A DNA stretch of 64,000 nucleotides from Tenacibaculum caenipelagi (GTDB lineage: Bacteria > Bacteroidota > Bacteroidia > Flavobacteriales > Flavobacteriaceae). Of the stretch, positions 44,209-53,547 are shown in pieces. The DNA lies in assembly GCF_004363005.1 (NCBI RefSeq), contig NZ_SNYH01000001.1, positions 310,001 to 374,000 of the forward strand, in the 5' to 3' direction. The position numbers and the translations under genes are program-made. Below the pieces are notes generated by a model. The model searched no databases. It was not told the DNA's origin and saw nothing but the letters and a program-made list of their open reading frames with translations. Positions within the stretch are counted from its first letter, which is position 1. Each line of letters opens with the position of its first letter.

Positions 44209-45009
44209 TTAAAATCGATTATCTCCATCTAATAGATCTCCCAAGCCACCTAAAACACTACCTTCACCTCTATCTCCTTTTCCTGTTTGAGGAGCCATTG
44301 CTAATACTCTACCCGCTAAACGACTAAATGGTAACGATTGAATATATACAGTTCCAGGTCCTTTAAGAGTCGCAAAGAACAACCCTTCTCCTCCAAATAT
44401 GGTATTCTTAATTCCACCAACAAATTCAATATCATAATCTACACCTTGAGTAAATCCTACAATACAACCAGTATCTACTTTTAAAACCTCACCCGGTTGT
44501 AATACTTTTTTTGCCATAGTACCTCCAGCATGCACAAACCCAATTCCGTCTCCTTCCATTTTTTGCATGATAAAACCTTCTCCTCCAAACAATCCTCTAC
44601 CTAAACGTTTTGAAAACTCAATTCCAATAGACACTCCTTTTGCTGCACATAAAAAAGCATCTTTCTGACAAATAAATTTCCCTCCAAACTCCGTTAGATC
44701 TATCGGAATTATTTTTCCTGGATAAGGTGAAGCAAATGAAACTTGTTTTTTACCTTGACCAGTATTTGTAAATACCGTCATAAATAGACTTTCTCCTGTT
44801 AAAATTCTTTTTCCTGCTGAAAAAATTTTTCCTAGTAATCCTGTTTCTTGATTTGATCCATCACCAAAAATGGTGTTCATAGTTACACCAGCATCCATCA
44901 TCATAAAGCTACCGCTTTCTGCGACCACTCCTTCTTGCGGGTCTAATTCTACTTCAACATACTGCATTTCTTCTCCGAAAATGCGATAATCAATTTCGTG
45001 TGCGTTCAT
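44209..45009 (-). CDS. AIM24 family protein (TIGR00266)
   Basis: A 266-aa cytoplasmic protein that shows the family's repeated Gly-rich beta blades: [20 protein letters not shown] near the start, [17 protein letters not shown] near 110, and [18 protein letters not shown] near 205. The family forms a trimeric barrel of unknown function. The C-terminal Gly/Asp-rich tail ([19 protein letters not shown]) is likely disordered. It lies 43 bases after the DUF4442 gene on the same strand, so the two may share a transcript. Confidence 0.9.
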   Translation of the reverse strand: MNAHEIDYRIFGEEMQYVEVELDPQEGVVAESGSFMMMDAGVTMNTIFGDGSNQETGLLGKIFSAGKRILTGESLFMTVFTNTGQGKKQVSFASPYPGKIIPIDLTEFGGKFICQKDAFLCAAKGVSIGIEFSKRLGRGLFGGEGFIMQKMEGDGIGFVHAGGTMAKKVLQPGEVLKVDTGCIVGFTQGVDYDIEFVGGIKNTIFGGEGLFFATLKGPGTVYIQSLPFSRLAGRVLAMAPQTGKGDRGEGSVLGGLGDLLDGDNRF

Positions 45010-45052
45010 AATTTTTTAATTTTATCTATTAGACTTCAAAAAATCTAGTTTG

Positions 45053-45529
45053 TTACGATTTTACTTTCAAACTCCATTCGTATTCAAATTTTGACACAGA
45101 AACACCTTCTTCATTAAATCCCTCTGAGGTAACCGTTACCGTTTGTCCTTCACCCGTATTAATAGACTTTTGTATTGTTTCTCTAATCAATTTTCCATCA
45201 TTACATTCAAAACGAATTTTACCAGTAGCCTTTTTAGTAAACGTTCCATTCATATTAGTAACTAACATCGATATTTTTCTGTTCGATGCATCAATTTCTT
45301 TCATTACCAAAATTCCTGTTGAAAGTTCAGATGCCATTCCTTGCACTGCCCAAAACATCGATTTAAAAGGATTTTGATTTACCCATCTATAAGTTACTTT
45401 AACCTCAGCAGAATCATCAGAAAGCGATTTAACACGTACTCCTGTAAAAAAAGCCGAAGGCAATTTAAAAAATAAAAAAGCATTAATTTTTCTTGGTGTA
45501 AACTTCATTTCATTAGTATTTACAGGCAA
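45053..45529 (-). CDS. DUF4442 domain protein (hotdog fold)
   Basis: A 158-aa protein that matches the DUF4442 layout, a single hotdog domain related to PaaI thioesterases. It has FFTGVRVKSLSDDSAEV, then YRWVNQNPFKSMFWAVQGMA on the long helix, and ISMLVTNMNGTFTKKATGKI toward the end. The clear catalytic Asp/Glu of active PaaI enzymes is not obvious, so thioesterase activity is uncertain. It is followed by the AIM24 gene and divergent from the DUF4870 gene. Confidence 0.85.
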   Translation of the reverse strand: MPVNTNEMKFTPRKINAFLFFKLPSAFFTGVRVKSLSDDSAEVKVTYRWVNQNPFKSMFWAVQGMASELSTGILVMKEIDASNRKISMLVTNMNGTFTKKATGKIRFECNDGKLIRETIQKSINTGEGQTVTVTSEGFNEEGVSVSKFEYEWSLKVKS

Positions 45530-45599
45530 TGTACCGCTTTTTATTCAATTATAAAATATGAATCAAATGTTAAATTTTGTTAATTTTTAGTACCATGTA

Positions 45600-45631
45600 T
45601 TGCATAATACTATTTAAAAGACATATATTTG
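45600..45631 (+). promoter_or_regulatory. Promoter of the DUF4870-PadR-PspC operon
   Basis: TTG at 45600-45602, 21 bases, then TATATTTG (45624-45631), an exact TAnnTTTG match. The transcript would start near 45637 and give a ~25-base leader. Confidence 0.7.
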
Positions 45632-45662
45632 CATTGTAAAGTATTATATAATTCATATTATC

Positions 45663-46091
45663 ATGCAACACAACAACCAAAATACCAATGCTTTTTTAAT
45701 ACATATATCTGCTTTTGCAGGCTATTTATTTCCGTTAGGAAGTATTATCACACCTTTAATATTATGGCAAACCTTAAAAGAAAGATGTACTTTTTTAGAC
45801 GAACACGGTAAAGAAGCGGTAAACTTTAATATTAGTTTCGGATTATACATCTTTATATTAAGTGCCTCTTTTATCCCTTTCTTTTTCGGAAACTTATTTA
45901 ACTGTTTCAATGGAATTGACTTTGATTTTGACGGACATCATGGATTTAGAAGTCTATTTGGGTTTATAGGAATTGCCTCTTTGGCAGGTATTATTTCACT
46001 CATTAAACTAGCATTGATAATTATAGCTGCCATGAAAGCAAACAAAGGAGAAATGTATCATTATCCTTTTACTATAAAATTTATAAAATAA
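45663..46091 (+). CDS. DUF4870 domain membrane protein
   Basis: A 142-aa protein with four hydrophobic segments (about 10-30, 55-75, 90-110 and 115-135). The pattern FAGYLFPLGSIITPLILW, then FLDEHGKEAVNFNISF, identifies DUF4870. The function of the family is unknown. It starts an apparent three-gene operon with a PadR regulator (16 bases on) and a PspC protein, a grouping common in flavobacteria from general knowledge. This suggests a membrane-related stress response. Confidence 0.87.
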   Translation: MQHNNQNTNAFLIHISAFAGYLFPLGSIITPLILWQTLKERCTFLDEHGKEAVNFNISFGLYIFILSASFIPFFFGNLFNCFNGIDFDFDGHHGFRSLFGFIGIASLAGIISLIKLALIIIAAMKANKGEMYHYPFTIKFIK

Positions 46092-46107
46092 CCATAAACC
46101 GCATTAC

Positions 46108-46452
46108 ATGAAGATAGAAAACACAAAAGCACAAATGCGTAAAGGGGTTTTAGAATATTGCATCTTATCCATCTTACAAAAAGGAGATGCATACACTTCT
46201 GAAATACTCTCTAACCTTAAAAGTGCAGAAATGATTGTGGTTGAAGGAACCATTTATCCGTTACTTACCCGCTTAAAAAACGCAGGACTATTAAGTTACA
46301 GATGGGAAGAATCAACCTCTGGACCTCCAAGAAAATATTACGTACTCACCGAAAATGGTGGAATGTTTTTGAAAGAATTAGACAAAACATGGATTAATTT
46401 AGTAAACGCAGTAAACCAAGTAACAAGCACAAAATCAACTAAAGATGAATAA
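46108..46452 (+). CDS. PadR family transcription regulator
   Basis: A 114-aa winged-helix repressor. The PadR N-terminal domain is plain: MRKGVLEYCILSILQKGDAY, then VEGTIYPLLTRLKNAGLL as recognition helix, and SGPPRKYYVLTENG as wing. A short C-terminal helix serves for dimerisation. It overlaps the PspC gene by 8 bases, so translation is coupled. It probably controls its own operon, as small PadR proteins usually do; the ligand is unknown. Confidence 0.92.
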   Translation: MKIENTKAQMRKGVLEYCILSILQKGDAYTSEILSNLKSAEMIVVEGTIYPLLTRLKNAGLLSYRWEESTSGPPRKYYVLTENGGMFLKELDKTWINLVNAVNQVTSTKSTKDE

Positions 46453-48424
46453 GACAATAAATATAAATTTAGGCGGATTTTTCTTCCATATAGATGAAAC
46501 TGCTTACCAAAAATTAAAACGCTATTTAGATGCCATTGCGCGTTCTTTAAGCGATGACCCGCAAGGTAAAAACGAAATTATTGCTGACATTGAAGCTCGT
46601 ATTAGTGAACTTTTATCAGAAAGAATAACTGATGCTCGTCAGGTAGTAAACGAAAGCGATATTGATGAAATCATTGCTATCATGGGGCAACCTGAAGATT
46701 ATGCTGAAGCAGAAGAAGCCTATAGCGAAAGCACTTCATACAACTACAAAAGAAACACCTCTAGCAAAAAAATGTTTAGAGACGGTGATGATAAGTTTTT
46801 AGGTGGGGTTTGTTCTGGACTTGGACACTATTTCAATATTGATGTAGTTTGGATACGTTTGGCTTTCCTTATTTTAACATTAGCTGGATTTGGTTTCGGA
46901 ATTATAGGATACATCATTCTATGGGTTATACTACCAGAAGCTAAAACTACCTCTGAAAAATTACAGATGGAAGGTGAAGCAGTAAATATTGATAATATTG
47001 AAAAAAAAATTCGAACTGAGTTTGAAAACCTTTCTTCAAAGGTAAAGGAAGGCGCCCATGATTTATCGGATAAAATTTCAAATGCTGATTACCAAAAACT
47101 ACGCAACCAAACTAAATCTGGTTTTCAGGATTTTTTAGACACAATGGGAAAAATTTTAGTAACCCTATTTAAAGTGTTTGGTAAATTCATGGGCGTTTTA
47201 CTAATCTTTATTGCTGGTATTACGATTATTACATTGTTGTTAGGTGTATTTTCAGTAGGGAGTTTAGAATTTTTAAATTTTGATGGAGATTTTATTCATT
47301 ACCCTCCTTTCTTCTACGATTCGGAAATGCCAAAATGGTTACTAATGACATTTTTATTCTTCTTAATAGGAATTCCGTTCATTGTGCTATTCATTTTAGG
47401 ATTACGAATATTATCACCTAACGTAAAAAGATTGAGCACTGCTGCTATCCTAACTTTATTTGGACTTTGGTTAGTATCGTTATTAGCAATTGGCTTTTCA
47501 GGAATCGAATATTTTACTACTCATGCTTATGATGGTACTCATGTAACAAAACACAGCATTACATATAATCCAGAAGAACCTTTAAAAGTACGTGTGGTAA
47601 ACGATGATAACATTTATTATCTGCACAATTTACGTAGCAGAGACAATTCTTTAACTGTAACTGTTGAGGATAAAGAAATGAAATATTCAAACGATGTAAA
47701 TATTGATGTTCGCAAGAGCGAAACAGGCAATGCCTATATCGAAATCAAAAAAAGCTCGGAAGGAAGAAAGCGTCATAATGCCAATAACAATGCAGAAGCT
47801 ATTCAGTATAAATTTAAAAGTGACAACAATACCATAGTTTTTGATGCTTTCTTTTTAAGCGAGTACAAAAACATATGGAAAGATGAAGAAATTGATGCTG
47901 TACTATACATTCCAGAAGGAACCACTGTATATTTTGAAGGATCATCTCGTAACTTTTTAGATCGTGTAAAAAACACTCAAAACATTTACGATCGAGATAT
48001 GGCAAACCATCATTTTAAAATGACTTCTAGAGGTTTTGAGTGTATGGATTGTGACGATGAAGACAACAACGATGAAGACAATGATGATAGCTGGAACTCT
48101 AATAATGATAATGATCTAAGTTTTTTATTTGACAGTACAATAAATGATGTAAAAGCTGAACTAATCATTACAAAAGAAACCACCAAAAAGCAATTAGAAA
48201 AACTAGCTGAATGGTTTAAAGACCGTAAAGATATTGACATCGATTTTTCCGATTCTGAATTTTACCCTGATGGCAGAATTAAAAGCTACTCCTTAACTGT
48301 AGATTGTAATGACGGTTTTAACGGAAAAAGCACTTTCAAAGGGATTATTGTTAATGACGGTAAACACGGATTTACAAGAAAATATAACGAAGAAGATAAA
48401 AGCTTAGCTTTTAAAATTTGGTAA
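46445..48424 (+). CDS. PspC domain membrane protein
   Basis: A 659-aa protein. An N-terminal soluble region (1-110) includes DIEARISELLSERI and IDEIIAIMGQPEDYAEAEE, as in many Bacteroidetes PspC proteins. The PspC domain (about 112-175) carries MFRDGDDKFLGGVCSGLGHY and a TM helix. Further TM segments lie near 230-265, 295-320 and 335-360. The C-terminal ~270 residues form a beta-rich extracytoplasmic domain with an acidic tract (CDDEDNNDEDNDDSW near 535). It is likely an envelope-stress component. It starts inside the PadR gene end. Confidence 0.9.
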   Translation: MNKTININLGGFFFHIDETAYQKLKRYLDAIARSLSDDPQGKNEIIADIEARISELLSERITDARQVVNESDIDEIIAIMGQPEDYAEAEEAYSESTSYNYKRNTSSKKMFRDGDDKFLGGVCSGLGHYFNIDVVWIRLAFLILTLAGFGFGIIGYIILWVILPEAKTTSEKLQMEGEAVNIDNIEKKIRTEFENLSSKVKEGAHDLSDKISNADYQKLRNQTKSGFQDFLDTMGKILVTLFKVFGKFMGVLLIFIAGITIITLLLGVFSVGSLEFLNFDGDFIHYPPFFYDSEMPKWLLMTFLFFLIGIPFIVLFILGLRILSPNVKRLSTAAILTLFGLWLVSLLAIGFSGIEYFTTHAYDGTHVTKHSITYNPEEPLKVRVVNDDNIYYLHNLRSRDNSLTVTVEDKEMKYSNDVNIDVRKSETGNAYIEIKKSSEGRKRHNANNNAEAIQYKFKSDNNTIVFDAFFLSEYKNIWKDEEIDAVLYIPEGTTVYFEGSSRNFLDRVKNTQNIYDRDMANHHFKMTSRGFECMDCDDEDNNDEDNDDSWNSNNDNDLSFLFDSTINDVKAELIITKETTKKQLEKLAEWFKDRKDIDIDFSDSEFYPDGRIKSYSLTVDCNDGFNGKSTFKGIIVNDGKHGFTRKYNEEDKSLAFKIW

Positions 48425-48485
48425 TCGTATAAACTGAAAAACTATGAACGATTTATTTGACTTCTTTTTTAAAGGAAACTTCTTT

Positions 48486-48950
48486 ATGAAAATACTTACG
48501 TTGCTATATACCCTATTACTATCATGGGTAATGAACGGACAGGTACAAGAAATTCCAAATTACAAACCTGTTGACCTTGATTTGCACAATCAAATTGTGA
48601 AAATGGATAGCATTTTCTTTAATGCTTACAATACTTGTGATATACAAACACAAGCTGATATCTTAAGCAATGACATAGAGTTTTTTCACGACAAAGGAGG
48701 TGTATCGACCTCTAAAAGTGAAATCGTGGCATCTACTAAAAAGAATATTTGTGGTAAGGTTACCCGTACTTTAATAAAAGGAAGTATTGAGGTATATCCT
48801 ATACACCAATACGGAGCTGTGGAGATTGGATATCATAAATTTTTCAACAATCAAGAACCCGATGCCAAATCTATTCCTAGTAAGTTTATTACTATATGGA
48901 AAAAAGAACACGACAAATGGCTTATGACAAAAATTATCAGCCTACATTAA
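48486..48950 (+). CDS. Exported NTF2-like protein (DUF4440 type)
   Basis: About 154 aa from the ATG at 48486, where a clean signal peptide begins (MKILTLLYTLLLSWVMNGQ) after an AAAGGA sequence. An ATG at 48444 would put 14 extra residues ahead of it. The mature part has the NTF2/SnoaL-like cone: MDSIFFNAYNTCDIQTQADI, FFHDKGGVSTSKSEIV, and FITIWKKEHDKWLMTKI at the end, matching DUF4440-type proteins. It has no known reaction. It lies close behind the PspC gene and ends with a terminator at 49027. Confidence 0.8.
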   Translation: MKILTLLYTLLLSWVMNGQVQEIPNYKPVDLDLHNQIVKMDSIFFNAYNTCDIQTQADILSNDIEFFHDKGGVSTSKSEIVASTKKNICGKVTRTLIKGSIEVYPIHQYGAVEIGYHKFFNNQEPDAKSIPSKFITIWKKEHDKWLMTKIISLH

Positions 48951-49026
48951 AATATAGTTGACACTAACAACATTAGTTCATTGGTTAGCTAACTCCGATG
49001 ACACTAATACTTGGTTTTATTAGTTT

Positions 49027-49056
49027 AAAAGCCAAAGCTGTATAGCTTTGGCTTTT
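49027..49056 (+). terminator. Terminator after the NTF2-like gene
   Basis: AAAAGCCAAAGC / GCTTTGGCTTTT stem, short loop, T-rich tail. Confidence 0.88.
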
Positions 49057-49081
49057 TCTTTATATTTGAGTAAACAGTAAA

Positions 49082-49165
49082 AGAATAAAATTGCTAAAAG
49101 TTTCTTCTTATCCTGCCATAGTAAGAGTATGACGGTAATTTTATTCTACATATAAACAAGTTGTG
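49082..49165. repeat. Dispersed intergenic element, upstream type (copy U2)
   Basis: AGAATAAAATT (49082-49092) and AATTTTATTCT (49137-49147) are perfect 11-bp inverted arms 44 bases apart. The internal ATTGCTA and GTAATTTTATT blocks match copy U1 before the DMP19 gene. Confidence 0.6.
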
Positions 49166-49182
49166 TATAAGTTAAACTCAAA

Positions 49183-49790
49183 ATGGACAAACAAAAGTTA
49201 AATACGAATGTAAACGAGGATAACTTAAATCATACTTTTAAGAACATCCTTCTATTAGAGAAATTATTTATTTTAGAAATAAGAAAAATATATGAAATTG
49301 AAGATGGTATTACTAAAATAAACCACTATATAATGTCAATAGCAAACAGAGCAATTTCTTTAAATAGAGGTTTTGTAACACTAGCAGAGTCTAATAATTA
49401 TCAAACCGCTATTTCATTATAAGATTATATGCTATGAGCTTGTATAGTGATTCAGGTGAATTTTATGAAAAAGTAATAAATGGAGAACCTGTTAGAAATC
49501 TAAGAGACAGAGATGGTAATAAAATGACAGACAATTACCTAGTCACAAAAATTGATAGAATTTTCCCTCAATTTAAATCATTGTACAAAAAACTAAGTGG
49601 ACACATTCATTTTTCATCTGAACATTTTTATTTCAATAATAATATTGAAAAAGACACCTACTCAATATCTGTGGGAAATATTGAAAATTTGAATATTGCT
49701 AAAAAAGTAGATTATACATTTAATATGTTTTTGATTGGTAAAGACCTTTTGAAAATAATATCAGATTATAGAGTAGAAACTACAAATTGA
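49183..49790 (+). pseudogene. Frameshifted hypothetical gene (two adjoining frames)
   Basis: A 79-aa frame (49183-49422) runs straight into a 118-aa frame (49434-49790). Around the break, adding a single base restores ISLIRLYAMSLYSDSG, which reads smoothly from NNYQTA in the first frame to the second. This points to a one-base deletion near 49419. The joined protein of about 200 aa is helical at first and ends with SGHIHFSSEHFYF and FNMFLIGKDLLKII. The domain is not recognised with certainty. There is no slippery heptamer, so programmed frameshifting is unlikely; a sequencing error is possible. Confidence 0.7.
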
Positions 49791-49799
49791 AAAACCTAC

Positions 49800-49925
49800 G
49801 CACAACAACGTATATAATTTATTACTAGTACGATCCTACTTACGAAAATCCTCTCGGATTTTCTATTTGTTTTGTATTTGCTAAATTGGACATTTAAACA
49901 ACGTAACTAACCCCTACAAGTACAT
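49800..49925. repeat. Dispersed intergenic element, downstream type (copy D2) with hairpin
   Basis: ACAACAACGTATATAATTTA then TTACTAG resembles copy D1 after the DMP19 gene. A hairpin, GAAAATCC-TCTC-GGATTTTC (49844-49863), with T-rich tail follows and can serve as a terminator. Confidence 0.5.
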
Positions 49926-49938
49926 TTAAAAAAATAAC

Positions 49939-50322
49939 ATGAAACTTTATAGAATAATATTACCAGTTACTGATATAGAAAAGGCTGTCAGCTTTTATTC
50001 TGATATTTTAGGAATTGAAGGAGTTCGTGTTTCACCTGGAAGACATTATTTCAACTTACAAGGAACAATATTGGCTTGTTATGACCCCGTTGCTGATGGT
50101 GATGAGATTAAAACCCAATGGGTCTTTCATGAAAATCAATATATCTATATAGCTACTCCTAACCTTGATAAAATTTTTGAAAAAATTAGAAAATCGAACT
50201 GCTTGTATGTAGACGACAAAATAAGCAGTATGCCATGGGGAGAACGGTTATTTTATGTCAATGACCCTTTTAAAAACCCAATTTGCTTTGTTGATGAAAC
50301 TACCATCTTTACCGGAGATTAA
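49939..50322 (+). CDS. VOC family protein (glyoxalase/dioxygenase fold)
   Basis: A 127-aa single VOC domain pair: KLYRIILPVTDIEKAVSFYS opens module 1, and LDKIFEKIRKSNCLYV with PWGERLFYVNDPFKNPICF forms module 2. The end motif DPFxNPICFVD is typical of bleomycin-resistance/glyoxalase-like proteins. A metal-binding Glu in CFVDE is present, but the His partners are not clear, so it may bind a ligand without catalysis. It stands alone after repeat copy D2. Confidence 0.82.
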   Translation: MKLYRIILPVTDIEKAVSFYSDILGIEGVRVSPGRHYFNLQGTILACYDPVADGDEIKTQWVFHENQYIYIATPNLDKIFEKIRKSNCLYVDDKISSMPWGERLFYVNDPFKNPICFVDETTIFTGD

Positions 50323-50840
50323 AATTGAACATACAAAATAGAACTCTTTTAAGTAAAGAAAGTTTAGTTTCTCAAGCCAGTACTTCAAACCTATTACCTC
50401 TTTTAAAAAGCTAGTTAAAAAACACAGTTAACCACTATACAAGCATTTCAAATTCAACCCTCAAACCATTGGAAACAATTGAACATTTTTTTAAAAAACA
50501 GGAGATTTTCATCAAATATTCTTAGAGATAAGAATTCTAAATTATGAGAAGTATCAAAAATTGCAAAAAGAAATTGAATGAAATAAATTCTTTAAATTAT
50601 TAATAGATCAACTTTTTGTAAAAAAATGCCAAAAAAACCACAGAAAAACCAAATAAAAAAGAGCTTTTTTATCAGAAATAAACTCAACCAAGTAACTGAG
50701 AAATAATCAACTCCCACAACTCTTCTATTTATAATTAGTAACATATATTTCATCACAAAACATTACCTTTAATCTCACAACTAACTATCACACAAGGTTA
50801 TTGCTTTTAATTTAGATTGTGATACTACTCTTAAACTTAC
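50323..50840. other. Gene-free stretch of about 520 bases
   Basis: I find no convincing ORF, RNA or repeat. A/T runs are frequent and stops are dense in every frame. It may be a decayed gene, but no recognisable protein piece was found. Confidence 0.5.
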
Positions 50841-51566
50841 ATGATGAATAAGATGAAAGACTTGTTGATTAATAATAAATTTGTAAAAATTGGTGAACTT
50901 GTTCTCATCTTTATTATTGCTTTTGGATTTATAAAAATATTCACACCTTTAGCAGGAGACAATATTGTTCATAAACAAATAGTAATATGGTTTGCCAATA
51001 TTTTAATGTTAATCTATGTTTGGATTGGAATAAAATTACGGGATCAAAAATTGACCTATTTCGGTTTATCCTTTGGTAAAATAACTTTAAAAGAATGCTT
51101 TAAAACTATTTTGATTTCAATCGGTGTATTTATTGCTGCTGTTGCAGCCTTTATCATCGGATCAATTATAATGGCTAATATAACAGGCATACCTGAAAGT
51201 TCTGATTTAAGTAATTATGAATATTTGCAAAATAATATTAGCATGTTAATTATAACCTTGATAGGTACATACATTGTAGCATCTTTTGGTGAAGAGGTTA
51301 TTTATAGAGGATTTATTATTAACAGACTAATCGAGTTAGGTTTAAATTCAAAATTAGGAAAGAACCTTGCAATTATTATTAGTGCTGTTATATTTGGTTT
51401 AGTACATTACCAGTGGGGACCAATGGGAATTGTCCAAACTGGTTTCATGGGGGCAGTACTTGGATATTTTTATTTAAAACTCAAAAAAAGAATTTGGATA
51501 TTAGTTCTAGCACATGGATATATGGATACAATACTAATGATTCAAGTATATTTATCTAACAATTGA
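50841..51566 (+). CDS. CPBP family intramembrane glutamic protease
   Basis: A 241-aa protein with about six TM segments. The ABI/CPBP motifs are present in order: SFGEEVIYRGF (EExxxR, residue ~155), then ISAVIFGLVHYQWGP (FxxxH, near 185) and LAHGYMDTI at the end. The family includes CAAX-processing proteases and bacteriocin self-immunity proteins. Nothing nearby indicates the substrate. It lies far from the double-glycine peptides, so an immunity role is only a possibility. MMNKMKD offers several ATG starts; 50841 is the first. Confidence 0.88.
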   Translation: MMNKMKDLLINNKFVKIGELVLIFIIAFGFIKIFTPLAGDNIVHKQIVIWFANILMLIYVWIGIKLRDQKLTYFGLSFGKITLKECFKTILISIGVFIAAVAAFIIGSIIMANITGIPESSDLSNYEYLQNNISMLIITLIGTYIVASFGEEVIYRGFIINRLIELGLNSKLGKNLAIIISAVIFGLVHYQWGPMGIVQTGFMGAVLGYFYLKLKKRIWILVLAHGYMDTILMIQVYLSNN

Positions 51567-51698
51567 ATATAAATACTGTTTAAAATAAGAATAAGTGAAA
51601 TCAATTCCTAATTCAAATTATTTAAACATCATACAGATAGTTCATCAATAAGTTGCTCTTTTTTGTACTAGCTATTATTTACAAGTAAAAAACTAACA

Positions 51699-52274
51699 AT
51701 GACATTTAACGAAATTTGGATTACACATAAAAACTATATCTTAAATTTTATCAAAACAAAAGTTAAAGATGAACATATTGCCAATGATATATTGCAAGAA
51801 GTTGGTGTAAAACTACACCAGAGTTTGGCTAAGAAAACAGCTATAAAAAATTATAAAAACTGGCTTTTTCAAGTAACAAGAAATACAATTGCAGATTACT
51901 ATAGAAAACACAAAAAACATGCAGAATTAACAAACTATCAATCCAAAGCAAACTCAGATCCTAACATTTGTATTTGCGACTTGTCTGGGTTTGTCATTAA
52001 AAACTATTTACCAGAAGAATATGGTACTCCCCTTTATTTAAGTGATATTGAACAAAAACCACAAAAAGAAATTGCCAAAACATTAAATTTAAGTTTAACT
52101 GCAACAAAATCAAGAATACAAAGAGGCCGAAAAAAGTTAAAAGAAATGGTTAGCGAATGCATTGATATATCTTATAATAATAGAGGTCAGATAACTGATT
52201 TACAACTAAAAAAGAACTGCAACCTCCCAAAAGAATTAAAACACGAAATAGAAAGAATAAATTTAATTCCATAA
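51699..52274 (+). CDS. Sigma-70 family factor, SigZ-like
   Basis: A 191-aa ECF-type sigma factor. Region 2 is KTKVKDEHIANDILQEVGVK with the helix LFQVTRNTIADYYRKH. Region 4 is QKEIAKTLNLSLTATKSRIQ, followed by RGRKKLKEM. A C-terminal extension with Cys (MVSECIDISYNNRG, KKNCNLP) fits the SigZ type. No anti-sigma gene is adjacent. The gene 50 bases downstream (a sterol desaturase-like hydroxylase) may share its transcript. Confidence 0.85.
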   Translation: MTFNEIWITHKNYILNFIKTKVKDEHIANDILQEVGVKLHQSLAKKTAIKNYKNWLFQVTRNTIADYYRKHKKHAELTNYQSKANSDPNICICDLSGFVIKNYLPEEYGTPLYLSDIEQKPQKEIAKTLNLSLTATKSRIQRGRKKLKEMVSECIDISYNNRGQITDLQLKKNCNLPKELKHEIERINLIP

Positions 52275-52323
52275 TGCTGCGTCTTTTTACTTTCTCTTAA
52301 CGACTACAATAGAAAGTAAACAA

Positions 52324-53223
52324 ATGAAATATAAAACAGCATCTTATGTAGCTGTACCAGTATTGCTAACTTTCACAGGTACATTAGGTTATTTAACCAT
52401 TAAAAATGATTGGAGTTTTGAAATAGCATCTTATACTATTTTTCTATTTACATTAATTTATATACTAATTTTAGAACGGATTATTCCTCTAAAACAAAAA
52501 TGGAAACCTCATAAACTGACCATCTGGACAGATATTAAACATTTCATCTTTTCAACAGCTCTCTTTGATGCTTTAGGAAAAACTTTAGCTCTTTCTTTGA
52601 TTGTTTATATTCAAAAACACTTCTTTACCTCATCTAATTATTGGGATACATTACCTTTTGTAGTAACTTATATTATAGCAAATTTAATCGGTGAGTTCTT
52701 ACCTTATGTTTACCATAGAGTAAGTCATAAAGGAAATTCCAATTCATATATAAGTCTTCTTTTATGGAAAATTCATTCTATTCATCATTTACCAACAAGT
52801 TTAAATTGGTTTAAAACAAATTGGATTCATCCTATAAATATGCTTCTGAATACACTATTAAAAATGACTCCCATTTTGTTTTTGGGATTTAGTGAAGAAA
52901 TTATTTTTTTAGTTGGTATTACACATGTTATGATTGCTTATATCTCTCATGCTAATATTCAAACAAATAAAAGTTTTTTAGATTATTTGATTGTTACCCC
53001 ACAAATTCACCACTTTCATCACAGTAAGAAAATGCAGGAAGCAAAAAATTTTGGAAATATTTTTCCTTTTTGGGATTTATTATTTGGTACATACTATAAT
53101 AGAAAAGGATCTGTTGATAAAGTTGGGGTTATTATAAATCCTGGAGTAAATTATCCAAAAGACAAAGAATATCTTAAACAACTAGTATTTCCTATAACAA
53201 CAACAAAAGATTGTTGTACATAA
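52324..53223 (+). CDS. Sterol desaturase/fatty acid hydroxylase family protein
   Basis: A 299-aa membrane di-iron enzyme. The eight-His pattern is visible: HRVSH (HX3H, near 136), HSIHH (HX2HH, near 155), and HHFHH (HX2HH, near 230), between four or more TM helices (8-25, 35-50, 70-95, 185-205). The family hydroxylates or desaturates sterols, carotenoids or fatty acids with O2; the substrate here is unknown. It lies 50 bases after the SigZ-like gene. Confidence 0.88.
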   Translation: MKYKTASYVAVPVLLTFTGTLGYLTIKNDWSFEIASYTIFLFTLIYILILERIIPLKQKWKPHKLTIWTDIKHFIFSTALFDALGKTLALSLIVYIQKHFFTSSNYWDTLPFVVTYIIANLIGEFLPYVYHRVSHKGNSNSYISLLLWKIHSIHHLPTSLNWFKTNWIHPINMLLNTLLKMTPILFLGFSEEIIFLVGITHVMIAYISHANIQTNKSFLDYLIVTPQIHHFHHSKKMQEAKNFGNIFPFWDLLFGTYYNRKGSVDKVGVIINPGVNYPKDKEYLKQLVFPITTTKDCCT

Positions 53224-53311
53224 AATAGATCAAACGGTATATAACAAGATGTAAACACAATAATGACTAAAATCTCGATTAGAAACTTCACTTCATTTTA
53301 CTAATTTGGCG

Positions 53312-53347
53312 GTATCAGATAAAATCAGAATTGATTTTATCTGATAC
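53312..53347. repeat. Perfect 16-bp inverted repeat, 4-base loop
   Basis: GTATCAGATAAAATCA (53312-53327), GAAT, then TGATTTTATCTGATAC (53332-53347). No T-run follows on either strand, so it is not an ordinary intrinsic terminator. It lies about 90 bases after the hydroxylase stop. Confidence 0.85.
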
Positions 53348-53547
53348 TTACTCAAACCTCTTATCTAAAAATATCCTTCAGTAAGCCTCCGTTTACTTAA
53401 ATAAGTTTAAAAATAATAGCGCCTTAACACTAAATAAAAGTCACTATTCTTTTATATTTACAATCAAGTTTAATTGAAAATAACACTTTAAATTGCTATT
53501 CTTTTTATAAGAAACATTACTCAACTTTAACAAACTAACTACTTAAA

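Noticed and set aside
48010..48240. Minus-strand open frame opposite the PspC gene
   Set aside because: It is a shadow of the Asp/Asn/Glu-rich tract, giving a Ser/Leu-rich product without start signals.
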